Shown one piece after another: positions 1-12,888 of a stretch of DNA of 64,000 bases. The DNA comes from Powellomyces hirtus (taxonomy: Eukaryota > Chytridiomycota > Chytridiomycetes > Spizellomycetales > Powellomycetaceae). The notes below the pieces were generated by a model. It worked only from the letters and a program-made list of their open reading frames with translations. It made no database searches and had not been told where the DNA came from. Where the stretch lies: positions 620,001 through 684,000 of the forward strand of contig JAHLKG010000003.1 in NCBI GenBank assembly GCA_025526995.1. Reading direction: 5' to 3'. Both the position numbers and the translations under genes were made by a program. Position 1 is the stretch's first letter. The number at the start of each line of letters is the position of its first letter.

Positions 1-2871
1 GATGGTGGAATGCTTCTTTTTGCAGGCCTCCTCTTCCATCGCATTGCATAGCGTGCCCTCATGGATCAAAATTGTGGCTTCATGACCGGCTTGGATGAGG
101 TCGTCGGAAGGCCGGCAGTCTCCGGAGAATACAAGTTTGCAACCCGCGAGGGTCTTCATGACGAGAGCGTACGCCCAAGGGCAGTGGTCTACTCTCACCG
201 CAACGACAGATTCCAAGCCCATCACTTGTTTGAGAAGATCGATGCTGGGTAAATATGGACGCTGTGTCAATAGCAAGCCCAAACAGTCATATAAACACAC
301 TTGCAACGCCGAGCAACATACCCATTAGATCGACCGGTTGGATCATCCGCTCCATTCGTCGGCTCACCGTTCTTCCATTGGACCTGTTCGCAATCGACGA
401 ACGTGATATGCTCAAACCCAAAATCTTCAACATCCGAATATTCTTCAAGAAATATGCGGTACCGGGCCGGAGCAACCATGACCAGCGGTTGTGAAGTCTG
501 CCGATCGCGGATCTGTGCGGTTACGTGGTGATATCAGCATATTGGCGTACCAAAGAGATGACCTTGCTTCGCGTAATTTCAGTTGGTAAAGATTGGTGGT
601 ACCTGATTCCAATACGACATTATGCGTATCATTCCCAAATGGTGATCGGCGTGAAGGTGGGAAAGAAAGATGAACTTCAAATTTGCGATCGCGTTCCGCA
701 TGCCCTCCGGGCCATAGGAACGGAAGAGTTGGCCGAGGGTTCCTTCGCCTGCATCGAGCAGAACATTGCCAGTTGGGAAAGTGACGAAGGTCGAGCTCAC
801 TGCAAGCAGACGGTCGTCAATATTTCCGCCACTTTAGAAGCACCAGCAGTAGTAGAGGTTGTCAAATATAAAATACCAACCATTACGGTATCTCCCCGGA
901 ATGGCTGACCCGGTCCCAAGCGGGACAATCACGACTCCCGCCTCCGCGCTATCCGCCATACCACTTTGCGAGGTTCTCGTTTGCGAAACCTCGTTGATGG
1001 TCAATTCCGCAATCTTTCCAATCTGTTCGGTCGGGTCGCATTCGAAAGGTTTGAGACAATCCTTACTCTCGAGTTTCGAGGAGGGTTCGATGATAAATTC
1101 AGTCAATGGCGCCGCAGCGAGTGTTTTAGCGGGAAGTCCTGCCACTGCAATGGAATCATCAGTGTCAGTGTCGATACCGGGCATGAGAGGAACGCAGTTT
1201 TACAGCGTACCCTCTTTGAGATTTCGTTCTGGGGTTTGGGTATAGTGAGGGAGCGGGAACATGATCTTGTCCAGCTGGTGCACTTTTGACACAAACTCTC
1301 CGGCTCCCAGGAAGCAGATATCGGAGGGATTATGTCGTCTGCTTACTACCAAATGCTATCGTTGAATAAAAGGGAGATGTGAATGAAAATGTTGAACGTG
1401 CCTGTTTCGGATCTGCGCTTTCATGGGCATGCATACCTGAGTTTTTGCGCCAAACTTGTTCATCCAGTCTCTGTAGCGGGGGTTTTCCAGTATATCGTCA
1501 CCAAGAATGTGCACTATGCACCGAACTGGATCTTTCGCATTGTACAATGACTGAAACTCGGTGGCCGCAACCAACGATGCGATGTATGCCGTATTTGGTA
1601 CATCGAGAATGAGGAACACCTGGAGATTCAAATTGAGCTTGCATGTATAGCGCTTCACCTAGAACATAGTTTACTTACAGCTCCAGGTTTCTCAGGTCCA
1701 AGGACTTGATCTGGATTGACGACGGTCCCATTTGGGGCGGTAATAGACTCGCCGCGCTGAAGCCGACCTGTTGAATTGCGGCGTGAGGACATGTTAAGGA
1801 CGACACAAGGATAAGGCACCTGCGCGAGCAGGACCACTCCTCATTCCCTACCGAAATCCGGCCCAGGCTTGATACCCAGAGATTGTGCGGCCTTGGGATT
1901 GAACTTGCCAGGAACTGTAGGTCCCTGGCATATATATGCGAGCACGGTGGGATCCGGCGTTGATCTCGGCAGCGGTATCGCGTTCAGGCGCCCAATCTCC
2001 GATCTTTTCAGCGCCCCGTTATCCGGTAGTGATGCAGCGGGTGTCATGATAGACGCTTCTTCTCCGGCGCAAGCGGGGATGCTGACCACGACGGTTGATT
2101 CAACAACTGGTGCGGGTTGCTCATCTGCAGCAGAGCTCCCTAATGGATGGTTGCCACGTGATCCAGGGAACATGCGGTCAAGAACCGTCTTTTTGTTGGC
2201 ATATGGTTGATCCTTGTCGCCTTCGCTTTTCCGTTTCAGAGTGCGTTCTTGAATGCGCTCGGGTAAGAGATGGACGGCTGTAATGGTTAGGTTCTTGTCC
2301 GTGTATGGAGCATCTGATGGAGCGCGTTCATTGATCATAAGGTCAAGAGCTTCTCTGAAAGGTGATTGGGGAACTTCAGCATTCATAATCAATCCGCTTG
2401 CGCGGAAAATTGCCATTACCGGTATACGAAGTGCCGATTTGCGGCCATAAAGTGTGTCAGATTGTTCGGCCCATGCAATGTCAATGAGCTAGCACCGGCA
2501 TCGGCGAGCGTCAGCAGCATGCCTGGCAGACCACCAACGGTTTCCCAAGCTACCCGCGTCAAGAAAATTTGGTCGACCTTCCGTATTCCGACTTTGTGTT
2601 CGTGACAGAATCGCTGGGTCCCTTCTCCACAGTTGAACAAGTACCGTCCCGACTCGAAATCAAGCATGACGGTTGGACTGGCGTCGACGGTATCCGTCCC
2701 CAGGACTTTGACAGAGTATCGCATGCTGGTCGTTTGTGCTGTGTTGAAAAATCGAAGAGTGTTGTCCAAATGGCAGTTGTAGACGTGAGGAATAGTAACG
2801 CGAGGATAAAGCAAGCGGAAGGTGAAACTCTGGCGAGACGTCAAAAGATATGCGGCTCGGCAGAAGAGCAT
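1..2871 (-). CDS. tRNase Z, long form (ELAC2/Trz1 type), 3' end cut by window edge
   Basis: Zinc-dependent endonuclease that removes the 3' trailer of pre-tRNAs in nucleus and mitochondria. Nine exons are visible on the minus strand: 2871-2420, 2354-1852, 1767-1679, 1619-1437, 1355-1211, 1144-881, 799-603, 512-322 and 244-1; together they keep one frame for 756 codons. The first ~45 residues are basic and hydroxyl-rich, like a mitochondrial presequence, followed by the degenerate N-terminal beta-lactamase half (GTDTVDASPTVMLDF, FNCGEGTQRF). The catalytic C-terminal half carries the zinc motif FLSHLHADHHLG near residue 593, GTGSAIPGRYRN before it, and VRVDHCPWAYALVM, VFSGDCRPS and IHEGTLCNAMEEEA after it. 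The usual SGDTRP reads SGDCRP here. The protein continues beyond position 1. Family assignment is secure; exon 5 and the intron at 880-800 (GTTGGT donor) are the least certain parts. Confidence 0.93.
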
Positions 2872-3865
2872 TCAATGCTTTGTGCTTTATACAAGCAGCC
2901 TTTGTCGCGCCTGAACTGTTTGTCACAATTGCAGAAGTGACTGGCAGCGTCCGTTTCACTGAGCCTGACTTGCCCACAGAATGCGTTCAGAGTGTGACTT
3001 GTGTCTACTTCTGGTCCCGTCGTGTGTTTTGAGGCTTCCTAACACTCTTTCTAGTTCCACAGTTTTCTCTTTCTTTGATCTTTTTTTCAACCGTTCAAAG
3101 CTGGAAAGAAAGCTGAAAAAAAATGAGAACAAGATGGCAAAAAGAAATATGGAAGTCGAGAAACTGCTTGGAGTCTAAATTCAGTATGGCCTTCGCGTCG
3201 TGTGGCGCAGCCCCTGTCGTAAGCAGCTCAGATGGCCCGACTCCGCCCAGCAGCCCCCATGCAGCAACTAGCCCTAACTTTCACCTGCACCAGGCCGGTC
3301 AAACCCGCAAACCCAATCACACTATCCAACCACTATGGCACGGGCCTTGATCCGTGGCATCTACCTGCCTCTTATTGTTAAGACCAAGAGGCATTTCACT
3401 CGTGTTACCATCAACAGCCCCAAAGTGTTCATCCGCGCACTTTTGCGCCCGTTACCGTTGTTACTCACAGCTTATCCTTTTCCCCCTTGAATCGGTCTCC
3501 GAGAAGAAGACGAAAAAGAGCGCGCGTGTTTGTTATTTCGGGTTCCGGCGCTCGGATCACGTTTATTTAGTACATGCATCACATCATCTCGCCCATCCAT
3601 GATGCCGACTGCTGATGCACTGCTGCTGTTTTTTCTCAGCTGAGATTTTGTAAATTATACCACTATACATACATACACACACACACACAGTTAGTAAGAG
3701 CTACGCAGACCAAAAAAGTCTCGCATATACCACCTGAACGGCGACTGCAACACAGTCAACGCTACACAAACAGCTGTCGATTTGACTCGGCTCTCTACGA
3801 ATCCACACTGAGACTTTCATCCGCTACACTTCCCGGCGACCAACACAAACCAGCAGTAGGATCAT
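2872..3865. promoter_or_regulatory. Divergent intergenic region, tRNase Z / membrane-protein gene
   Basis: About 1 kb separates the two start codons. It must hold both promoters and 5' leaders. A short CA microsatellite lies at about 3674-3689, some 180 bp before the downstream ATG. Short ORFs here show no family signature. No recognisable RNA gene was seen. Confidence 0.5.
3674..3689. repeat. CA dinucleotide microsatellite
   Basis: Uninterrupted CA repeat of about eight units, preceded by two CATA units, in the leader region of the gene starting at 3866. Confidence 0.85.
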
Positions 3866-5803
3866 ATGGGGTTTCTTCCGTCCCACAGCTTCAGTCGTTC
3901 CTCCGGAGTGTCCGGAGCAGGCACCAGCACGACCGCAACCAGCATCATCAGCAACTCGCCCTCCCGACATCCCTCCGTCGCCTCTTCCAATCGGGACCAC
4001 CACCACGGCCGCTTCAACCTCGTCACACCCATCCCGCGACTTCCGCCAGCACCCGTCGCTAACCCACCCTCTCTGCGGCGACAAGGATCCGACCTCAGCG
4101 TCGCCTATTCGCTGGGCTCACACTACAACACACCCCTCAAAGAGGCGATGGCGTCTTGGGAGGAGGCTCTGGCAATTGCGGACGGACAGGGCGGTGCCAG
4201 TAGCAGCAGTATCGCACATGAAGAAGCAGGTGGCGGGAACAGCCAGATAGGAGAACGCAAAGCGCCAGGCAGCCGTGTATCATCCCAATCGCATCGCCAT
4301 GTCGATCTTTCAGCTGATCTGGTCGCGCGGCACCCGAAACACCCTCTACTTCCCGCCGCATCGCTCCATTTTCCATCCCAGCGGTCGCTCGGCTACCTCC
4401 CACGCCTTTCGGGCTCCGGCTCTGCACGCACCGTCATGAATGACGCCACATCTTCCGCACTCAACCTATCCACCAGCACGCACACCCACCCCAACACCAA
4501 CATCAACACCAACCCTAGAATATCCTCCACCCTCTCTCCATCTCCCGACACCCGAACGCTCGGCAAAGGCATAGACAACACAACCTCTCTTCCCACAGAT
4601 GAACCGACGTCACCATCCGCACCTCATCGTCCGCCCGCTACACGAACCCTGTCGGCCTCATCCCACTCATCATCCACGTCATCTCCAAATGCTTTCTCCG
4701 CAAACCCCGCTGACATGAAACCGAAACGGCGCCGGCGGTGGCTACTGTGCACCATCATAACCATTGGCCTACTCCTCGCTACAGCGATTGTTGCTGCACT
4801 GACACTGCTGACACTTAACAAAATTGGGGTGCTCACATGGACTGCGGTCAAGGACCGAATCGTGGACGCTGCAGAGAAGATCGCGAATTGGTTCCATACA
4901 CGCTTTTCGCCCCAGGTGACAACAGGTAATGCCGACAACGAAAGATTTCGCCAAAATTGCTTCCTCACACTCCACCCTGTCGTTGTGATTTCAGGCGGCA
5001 TCGTTATCATAGCAGCAGGTTCCGCGACCGTCGCAGTACTGTGCGTCGGGCTCGCCATTTTTTTCACCAGACACCGTGCCGCCCGTCGACGCCAAGCTCG
5101 CCGGGGGGCCACTACTGCGGGAAACGGCACGGCAGCTGCACTGTCGCATCTCACCAGCCATAGTACGCTAGCAGATCTTTCACGTAAGAAATCTTGCACG
5201 CCTTGAGCACAATATGCCTCGTTGTGGACAAAAAAAACCTGGCATTCACCCTCGATGTTTCCCGCCTTTTCCAATCGCAGAACGAGCTGGCAAAACGTCA
5301 ACATTCAGATCCCGCACACAAGGACCCGACGACATGCTGCAGCGCAGCGCTTCGTCCGCCTCGCTCGGTTAGTGCTTCCATTACACAACCCCAATAAATC
5401 TTTCCGTCTACTTCCTCGTACCTGTTAATACTCACACAAAGCACAAAAACTCACCATCAAATTTTCACACGCATCCGCAGGCCTCGTCCACTACAACTGC
5501 GACTTCATCCTCCCCTCGCTACCTCCTCTGCACGGCGACGGCGACTGTCCCACGCTCCCAACCACACCCGCCGCAGCCGAGCCGCCCAAACCCACCACCA
5601 GTCCACATCAGCAACAGCGAAACGGGGGCGGAGGAGGGAATGTGGTGCAGGTATTACCCGCCGAAGCGTCGACAAAGGTCCGCCGGGTGCCGACAATCTT
5701 GCATGGAACGGCGGCACCGCCATCGACGCCGACGGGGGCTCTGAGCCCGATAGGGACGAGTACGAGACGGGGCACAGATGCGGGACGGCGGAAAGCGTCG
5801 TGA
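3866..5803 (+). CDS. Novel low-complexity membrane protein with two hydrophobic segments
   Basis: I do not recognise the family. Exons 3866-5183, 5281-5367 and 5481-5803 join in frame to 575 residues. The first ~285 residues are Ser/Thr/Pro/His-rich and disordered in character. A basic stretch (KPKRRRR) then precedes a hydrophobic segment at about residues 290-315 (LLCTIITIGLLLATAIVAAL) and a second at about 371-396, followed by an Arg-rich stretch (RHRAARRRQARR). This suggests an integral membrane protein with positively charged flanks, both termini probably cytosolic. The introns have clear GTAAG or GTTAGT donors and CAG acceptors. A 69-nt segment at 4926-4994 also looks like an intron but is in frame and open, so it may be retained or alternatively spliced; the 575-residue count includes it. 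Function is unknown. Confidence 0.7.
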
Positions 5804-6130
5804 GCTATCTGCAAATGAAGGGGATTTTCGGGGAGGTGTTTTTTTTGTGGCCGAAAGGAGGAGGGGCTGTATGTTTTGTCCCAGCCCGATGGAGATCTGG
5901 AAAACTTCTCACGTTGAGAAAACAAAAATAGGATACTCAGTTGAGGGCACTCATGGCTGGCACACACCAGACACATACAGTATACACGCACACAGTTATT
6001 ATGTTTAAGGGCCCAAAAAGGCCACTTCTATTTATCACATGGCAGCCAAAAGAAAAAAATGCACGAGTGTTTCTAGCGAGCACACTTGCTCATCTAAACT
6101 AGGTGTCACAGACTCTTCCTGTACCTTGTT
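5804..6130. other. Convergent intergenic region
   Basis: Space between the convergent 3' ends of the gene at 3866-5803 and CWH43. It should hold the two 3' UTRs; no further gene is supported. Confidence 0.6.
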
Positions 6131-9100
6131 CTAATCCCAGTATTTCGGTTCGTTGAACACATGGTACTGATGGTTACGGACGCCTGCGCCCAGGAACAGG
6201 TTGGGGTACCTGCGGCCTTCCGGAACCGCATAATCCCAAGTCCTCTGGAGCTCTCTACCTTCTTTGCCTGGTTCCGGGATTGCGAATTTCGCAGTCTGGA
6301 TTTCTGTGTCGGTGATGCCACCATGGCTCACACGAGCATAGGCAATGCGGTCCAATCCACGATAAAAAATGTATTGGCACCATCGATCCCAGTCGGAGGA
6401 ATCGACGTCGTTCATGCGGCCCTTCTTGGAAAGAGTGCGGTAGAGTTCGTTGTGGAAGCCGGGACTGGTGACCACATAGCCGAGGAATACAAAAGGGTTA
6501 GGACTCTCGTCCATAATCTTGGCGAGCGTCTGCGTTTGCAGCTGGCGATCGAGCCAATCTTCTTCCTGGCCATTATGCGAGACAATCACGTCGACCTCCT
6601 TTCCATAAACGTCTAGTTTGGACGAAGATTTAAGGTGAGTTTACATTTCTCCAAACCCGATGCGCATTACGAGCGCTCGGATAGGAGCAGCAGTCATACC
6701 TAAGGTTGCATGGATAGCACATGCCAATTCGCCAACAGGCGAAGGCAGGAGATGATGTGTGGATCTCACGATTGGGAATTTGGATAGCATGCTGCATCCC
6801 CACGTGTGCTTGGTGGGCCCTGGTCCGTAGTCTGAATACATGCCGAGGGTCTCGCTGAGATACTGGGTGATGTCACGATTTCCCATGATAATTCGGTATG
6901 TGTCTGATTCCAGCAGGCCTAGAAGACAAGGGGAACGTAGACGTTAATGTGATCCTGTCAATGTGTCGGAAGTATTTTGTAGGGTTCTCCTTTTTACCAA
7001 CAACATCCAGTTCCAATTCACGAATAACATTCGCCATCCGCTGATGCGAGCTATACATCTCATTATCCAGTCCAAAGTGGACGGTCCAGATACCCATCGT
7101 CGCAATCTTCTCTTCCGGATGGTAGGGCACCACCTCCGCGCGGAGCGACATGCGGGCTCCCACGATGGCTGCAAGAATGACATAAAGGATGGCGAGGGTA
7201 GATGTAGCGCGGCCATACTCGTGTTTGCGGGCCTTGTGGGCATCCACGGGTGCTTCGCGCTTTTCCGCAGCGCCGAGCATTGAGCGTGCAGACACGGTGC
7301 CGAGAAACAAAAGGAACTGCATGAATCCGATCACATAGTGTGTTCGTTCGCGGGCGAGGGGACCACCGGGAACGAAAGCGTACGCAACGACCCACACATG
7401 CGCCAGCTGGAAGGTCAATTTTTATCGCGAGACGTCAGCGTGGGCATAAATGATGAAAGCTCGACACGCGCCAATCTTACCTGCATGATACTGTACGTTA
7501 ACAAACCAACGAACATCGTGCGTCCAATGGGGAAGTACGACAACTGTTGGATCAAAGCAGGGGCAATCGACATTGCGTAGATAGCGAACACCAAACCGCC
7601 GGCAAAACCTGCGAACCGTCCGGAAGTCGAGAGCTGAGGGAGGAAATACAGGGCCATGATACCGGCTGTACCGGCCATCCACCAGGCATAGCTCAGAGCG
7701 AATGACTGGTTTCTAGACGCCAGCAGTCCAAGCCCCATGCAGAAAAGTACTGCAACGCCACCGAGGAGCGGGTCTGGTCCAGGATTCGGGTAGCCATCAG
7801 TAGCCCACAAGCAGATAATTCCTGAGTCCGTCAACATGCTGTGCAGGGCAAACATCAGTGATCCAAAACCGAGGGCCGCCGCAGTCCACTGTCCATTGCG
7901 TCTCATAACTGTCACACCGTGCTCGTCGACCATCTTTTGTTTCAGGTCGACGGTGCGCACAACGCTTCGCTGCTCAGCAACGGTGCGGAAAAACACCTGC
8001 AAGCACGCGATGACGCCGAACGCTGCGCCGAGTTCGTTCAAGCCTCCATTCTCGGGCCGCATCGTGGGCCAGACCGGGTTGTTGGAGAACGAGTACACTT
8101 TGGCGATGTTGCTCAACATGAGACCCAAAAGAAATGGAAGCACGCGTTTCCAAGCTCGAGGCTGCAGTTTCTCAGAAGCGATGCCGTCCACATCAACCAT
8201 GTCCGAGAACCATGCCATGAAGGAAAGTCCGACTCCCGTGCCAACCATGCTAAGCCGGAGGACAGGTTCCTGGACATAGTACGCGAGCAGGCCGACGAGG
8301 GAGAAGAGGTGCAGCATGGCCGAATTGCGGAACACGATGCGTCGGAGCGGTGAGATTCCCAGGAGAATCGGGGAAAGACTAGTGAAAAGGAACGCCTCGA
8401 AGCCCGAAATGCCCATGTTCCACAGTGGGAAATACCTGAAATGCACTTGGTGAGGACGAGCCCGGGTGGATGATGCCATTGGAAACATGTGTGGAAGCCA
8501 TACCAGATGGTGAGTCCGAGCGAGGTAGTCATACTCCAGAACACCAATCCTTTTGTACATGAGATCATCTATTAAGATATGCACAAGTAGGGACTCGGCT
8601 AGCTGCAGGGTTCTTTACGCACCCAGGTATGTGTCTGCAAGATGAGATGGAAGAGTGGACCGGAATGTAGATCCAATGACAGCGGGGAGCTTGGGCACCG
8701 TGACCGATTCCAGTTCGTGCTTTGCCTTCAGTGCGCGATCAGAGAGTGCGACGGGGAGCACCAGCTGAACGCTGATGTCCCGCACGTCGATCGAGGTCGC
8801 ATAGTCAAATCCGACGTCAAACACGATGACCGACCACTCGAAGAGAGCGTAGATGGAGTATGCTATACAACGGAATTCCAGTGAGACGAGGCCGTTGACA
8901 CAGATAGAACACAATCAGGATAACAAATCATTTACCTCCGGGGATGCGTTTGACCTTATGTTGGATGAACCAGTAAACCAAAAAAGGGATCAAGGAGAGG
9001 AATCCCGCAATGCATAAGGCCCTCCACTTCCATCCCGTCTGTTTGCCAAAGGTCGAGGCTCTCCACGACAGCCATGTTACTGTCAGCATGTACAATAGAC

Positions 9101-9838
9101 CAGCAACAAGATACGTGATCATGGTCACATCGTGAATCATATGTTGATCCTGAGAAGGAAAGAGCTCGTGTTAGTGTTCGCATCCCTGGAACTCAAAGTG
9201 CTCAGAAAGTACCGTTGACGTAATGTAGACCCAGCCTCCGCAGCTCAGCGCGCGGATCAGTCCAAACGCAAGCGCAAATCTTCTGACAACTCTCGCGGCG
9301 CTCGTCAAATGCACATCAGTCGCAACATGATTCAGTCCAATCAGCATAAAGCGGGGTCCTTAAACGTCCACAAACCAAAGCTCAAGGTCAGCCCATGAAC
9401 CGCCGCGTCCGCGTTATCTCGTTGCTTACTCACCTGCAGCCATCGCAATGATAATTTGGAAAATGTTGCGCGCAGGGTACCAATCGCCCGTGACGGCCGA
9501 AACACTGGGGAACCATTCCTGGGGCCAGCCAGCGACTTCGTTCTTCAGGACCTGGTGCCAGTGGGTGCGGTAGCAGACTCCAAGCGCGACCAGGAATGCC
9601 GTGTAGCCGAGAAATGTGTGCAGCACAGGAACAATGCTCGCGGGGATCTACAAACGTCCCACTTTTATCAGTTTCCACTCCGCTGCGTGCACAATGAGGT
9701 GTGCTGGAATGTGTCACTTACGACAATGGAGCGAGTGCCAGCAGACGCTTTTGTAACAGGCTGTGAGGGAGACAAAGGGGCTGGTGAAGCTGAGGCAGAT
9801 GGGGCCTGCGCCCTCGTTCGTTGGCGGACGTCGGCCAT
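6131..9838 (-). CDS. CWH43: GPI-anchor lipid remodelling protein Cwh43
   Basis: Multi-spanning ER/Golgi membrane protein; the yeast homologue exchanges GPI-anchor diacylglycerol for ceramide. Ten exons: 9838-9722, 9647-9434, 9358-9213, 9149-8936, 8862-8623, 8549-8504 (46 nt), 8435-7481, 7406-6998, 6918-6700 and 6612-6131, giving 1013 residues. The N-terminal ~300 residues are PGAP2/Frag1-like ([41 protein letters not shown]). A central multi-helix region resembles PGAP2IP ([20 protein letters not shown]). The C-terminal ~300 residues resemble the endonuclease/exonuclease/phosphatase fold and hold the family signatures [31 protein letters not shown] and [16 protein letters not shown]. The full fused architecture matches yeast Cwh43. 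The start MADVRQRT precedes a short Ser/Pro-rich tail typical of these proteins. Confidence 0.95.
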
Positions 9839-9974
9839 TATGCGTCTGTGTTGGCTGCCGGCCTTAGGTAGATCCCTCAATGGTGAATAATGAGCCAAGA
9901 AATAAAGTTGAGTCGACGCGCTTTCACCAAGTCGTGACGGCAGCTTTCGGAACTGGTCAAGCCACGGTACCGGA

Positions 9975-10663
9975 TTGCCCATCTTTCCTTCCGAGATATG
10001 GCGGATCATCCTATGCAGGTTGCCCGTTGCCTACTTGCAGTTGGTCGCCAGAAGGTTCTCACGCGTGTGGGATGAGATGATCGGGGAACCGATGCCGGGC
10101 CTTCTGGCAGCAACGGTCAAATTATATCTCCATGCGAGGTTGTTTTTTGACAATTTGGGCGATTGTGAGCGCCAAATGCGTGAACCACACCAAAGAGACG
10201 CTCTACTTTGAGCAACAGGAGGACAAGTGGTGGCCCTTCGAGCGAAGCTTTTTGCAGTTGCGATCAATACATTCCGACCTCTGGAATTTGATGCAGCTCT
10301 ACATTGAATTTTCATGCGCGTAAATGTCCACTCAGGGACGGAGTCCACTTTCCCTATCTGGAGGAGCACGACGAGCCGCTCCCGCTTGCTCAAAGACCAA
10401 TTGAAGATGATGAAACACACAATAACGCTTCCACCGTGGACCATGCAATATACATCCACTTTGAAAGAACACACTGAAGTGGACGAGCGTGACTATATGG
10501 AGCCTGAAGGAAATATCTTCTTTGAAGAAATCCTTGTCGATATAAGGGACGTGCTTTTGTGGGAGGGATGTCGAAAGATCAACTTCTCAAGCAGCGAAGA
10601 CATGATGACTTGGGAAACGCTGGAAGAAAGACGAGAAAGAGAGCAATACCGCAAAGAATTGTA
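9975..10663 (+). pseudogene. F-box-like gene or decayed remnant, reading frame broken
   Basis: A Met at 9975 opens a frame with an F-box-like start (PSEIWRIILCRLPVAYLQLV, then RRFSRVWDEMI) that ends at 10211. Protein-like sequence continues in other frames: KCVNHTKETLYFEQQEDKWW near 10160-10225, CPLRDGVHFPYLEEHDEPLP near 10325-10385, and an acidic segment from about 10478 to a stop near 10663 (VDERDYMEPEGNIFFEEILV). I could not find GT-AG introns that join all the pieces in phase. Either several unusual introns are present or the locus has accumulated frameshifts. It lies only 136 bp from the divergent CWH43 start. The F-box call rests on about 35 residues and is tentative. Confidence 0.35.
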
Positions 10664-11100
10664 GAGGAAAGAATTTGAACGACTGGCAAAAATGTGTACT
10701 TGTTGCCGAAAGAACACAAAGGCCAGCAGATGCGAGTACCGGAGGTGTGGACCTTGTTGCCAAGTCTTCGAGTGTCAGGCACATAACAGAAGGCAGAGCG
10801 TTGGTCCTCGCGCCTCGACACAGCTCGCAAATCCTACTACCTCACTTTGAAGGGATATCATCGTCTCGACCTTTCCCATCGAAGACATCCAAACCTGTGA
10901 GTCGTAGAACACCTTCGCACAAAGTGTGCACCGTGGAATACACCGCGCTGCACGGGGCGCCTCACGCTCATGAGGTATGTGGACCATCTGTCGGAATTAG
11001 TTTTTGTGTGCGGAGAAAACCTTTCACCAGCTGCAACTGAGCATGGATTATAATAAAATTTACAAAAGACGCGCCATTTCTCCAATCCAGACTCTTCTCC

Positions 11101-12888
11101 CTACTTTGTGGTTCCCTTGGGCCACGTCCCGCTCTCGACAAAGCCAGCCACTACCTCCCTTAGACCAGCTTCCGTCATGGTGGGCACCAAGTAGCCAAAG
11201 CCGAGGGTCTTTTCAATCTGGTGGCAAACATATGTTGAGTCAGATGACGAAGGAAGAGAGAGGGACCTTCCAATCCCATCCGCCTCCGCTGATGGTCCAT
11301 GCTCTCTGCACATGTGTAATACATTACCTTCGTTCCGTCCACGCTCAACGCATTGTCTTTCAGCAACTCCTTGTCCAGATATGGTGTCAAGGGTGTGTTG
11401 GCCACCCCTGCGGATTTGCACAACTCGGACCAGGGCTGCAGGTGCTTGTCGTTCACATCCTCAGTAACAGCCTCCAGGTTGAGCTACATCGTGAGACGGG
11501 AAGAGTCGCATGAGCGCCCGCATTCGCGCAACATCCGGAAATAATGCCCACAAACCTTGGCGAATTGACTGATCATGGTTCCCTGGAATCCTGTCTTGAT
11601 TCCAAAGATGATCTCTATGAGATTGTTCACTTTGCCTTGGTCTGCTCAAAGGCACCGTCAGCAAACCGGAATGGGCGGTGGAAATGACCGACACACGTCC
11701 ATACCAGTGTCGTTGTGATCAGCGAGGTTGTAAATTTCGACCCCTGTTACGGGCCCAGCTCGTCCTCCTTGCTCGGCCGTGGTTGCTGACACATGCCATA
11801 TGGCGCGGGCCTGGATAATATCCCAGCATAAGCAACGAGTTTGGGCATCACTGACGGGACCGCATTCGTCTCAACGGCATTCTCACCACATCCGACACAT
11901 GCACAGTGTTCATCTTCAAGTCTTTTGTCCACAAAAGCTCCATTTTTTCATCGAGTTGTCTGTAGACAGCGCCCATGATAAGGCGGGGCGCTAATGGAAA
12001 CCAAAAACAGATCAGATCAGATGTATCGTTCGTACATGTCGAGGATCTTGGCTGAGACAATCAAACATACTGAGTCCGTATACGTCGCCCGGACCGTACA
12101 CCAGAGCAGGGCGAAGAATGACCAGGTTCAATCTATTCCACTAAATGTTAGTCTCCGCACGGATGCATCTCAGCGCATGTAACAAGCCCATACCCAGGAA
12201 TCTTCTTCAACTCCTCCTCAGCCTTGAGCTTCGACTTTGCAACGGCTGTCCAGGGCTTCACCTTGCTTTCTTCACCAGAAGGTTTCTATCACCATTCAAG
12301 AGCGCGCCATCAGGGAATCTGCTTTCGCGCGCGCGACAATGCTTCGTAGCCCCCGCGCATACCTTGTCTGATTCGTACACCTGAGCCGTGCTGACCTCCA
12401 CAAACACTTTGACTTTCCGTTTGGCGGCCTCGTTTGCGACGGCGACCGAGAGCTGGTACGTTCGCTCGTCGTAGACTTCGTCAGACTGGCCGTACTTTGT
12501 CTCGGCAGCGAGGTTGATCACATAGTCAAACTCTTTGCCATCGTCACGCGTATACACTTTCTCAATCGCAGCTACATTCAAAAGATAAATCCAAATGGTT
12601 AGCTTCTCGCCAGGAAGACACGATGCCATAATGTACACCCTCCCCCTGCTCCACACTACACACTCCACAATACTCATCCTCACCAGCATTAGTCAGATTC
12701 GCCTGCCTAAACTCCACCCTCTTATCTTCCGTAAACAATCTCTTCTGCGCATCATTCAGGTACGCAGTCGCAGGCAAGGCCTTGTCCGCGACTCTGACAG
12801 TCTCAACGAGCGACTTGTCGAGCAGGTATTGGACCAGGTTGCGGCCAATGAACCCGACGCCGCCGAGCAGTAGGACTGCAGGAGCCAT
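11101..12888 (-). CDS. Extended SDR (NAD-dependent epimerase-like) protein, atypical active site
   Basis: Rossmann-fold protein of the extended short-chain dehydrogenase superfamily. Nine exons: 12888-12684, 12571-12363, 12285-12194, 12132-12071, 11990-11887, 11810-11705, 11641-11556, 11483-11328 and 11217-11101, giving 378 residues. The N-terminus has the nucleotide-binding glycine motif (LLLGGVGFIGRNLVQYL), then DYVINLAAETKYGQ and EVSTAQVYES. The segment expected to carry the catalytic YxxxK reads PWTAVAKSKLKAEEEL: the lysine is present but threonine stands in the tyrosine position. Later motifs include LVILRPALVYGPGD and LLWTKDLKMNTVHVSDV. It may bind NAD(P) without classical SDR catalysis. 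The substrate is unknown. All exon junctions have GT-AG ends and consistent phase. Confidence 0.85.

Noticed and set aside
5184..5480. Ending the gene at 3866 at the stop near 5206
   Set aside because: The stop follows a perfect GTAAG donor; two later exons join in phase, and the frame then ends naturally at 5803.
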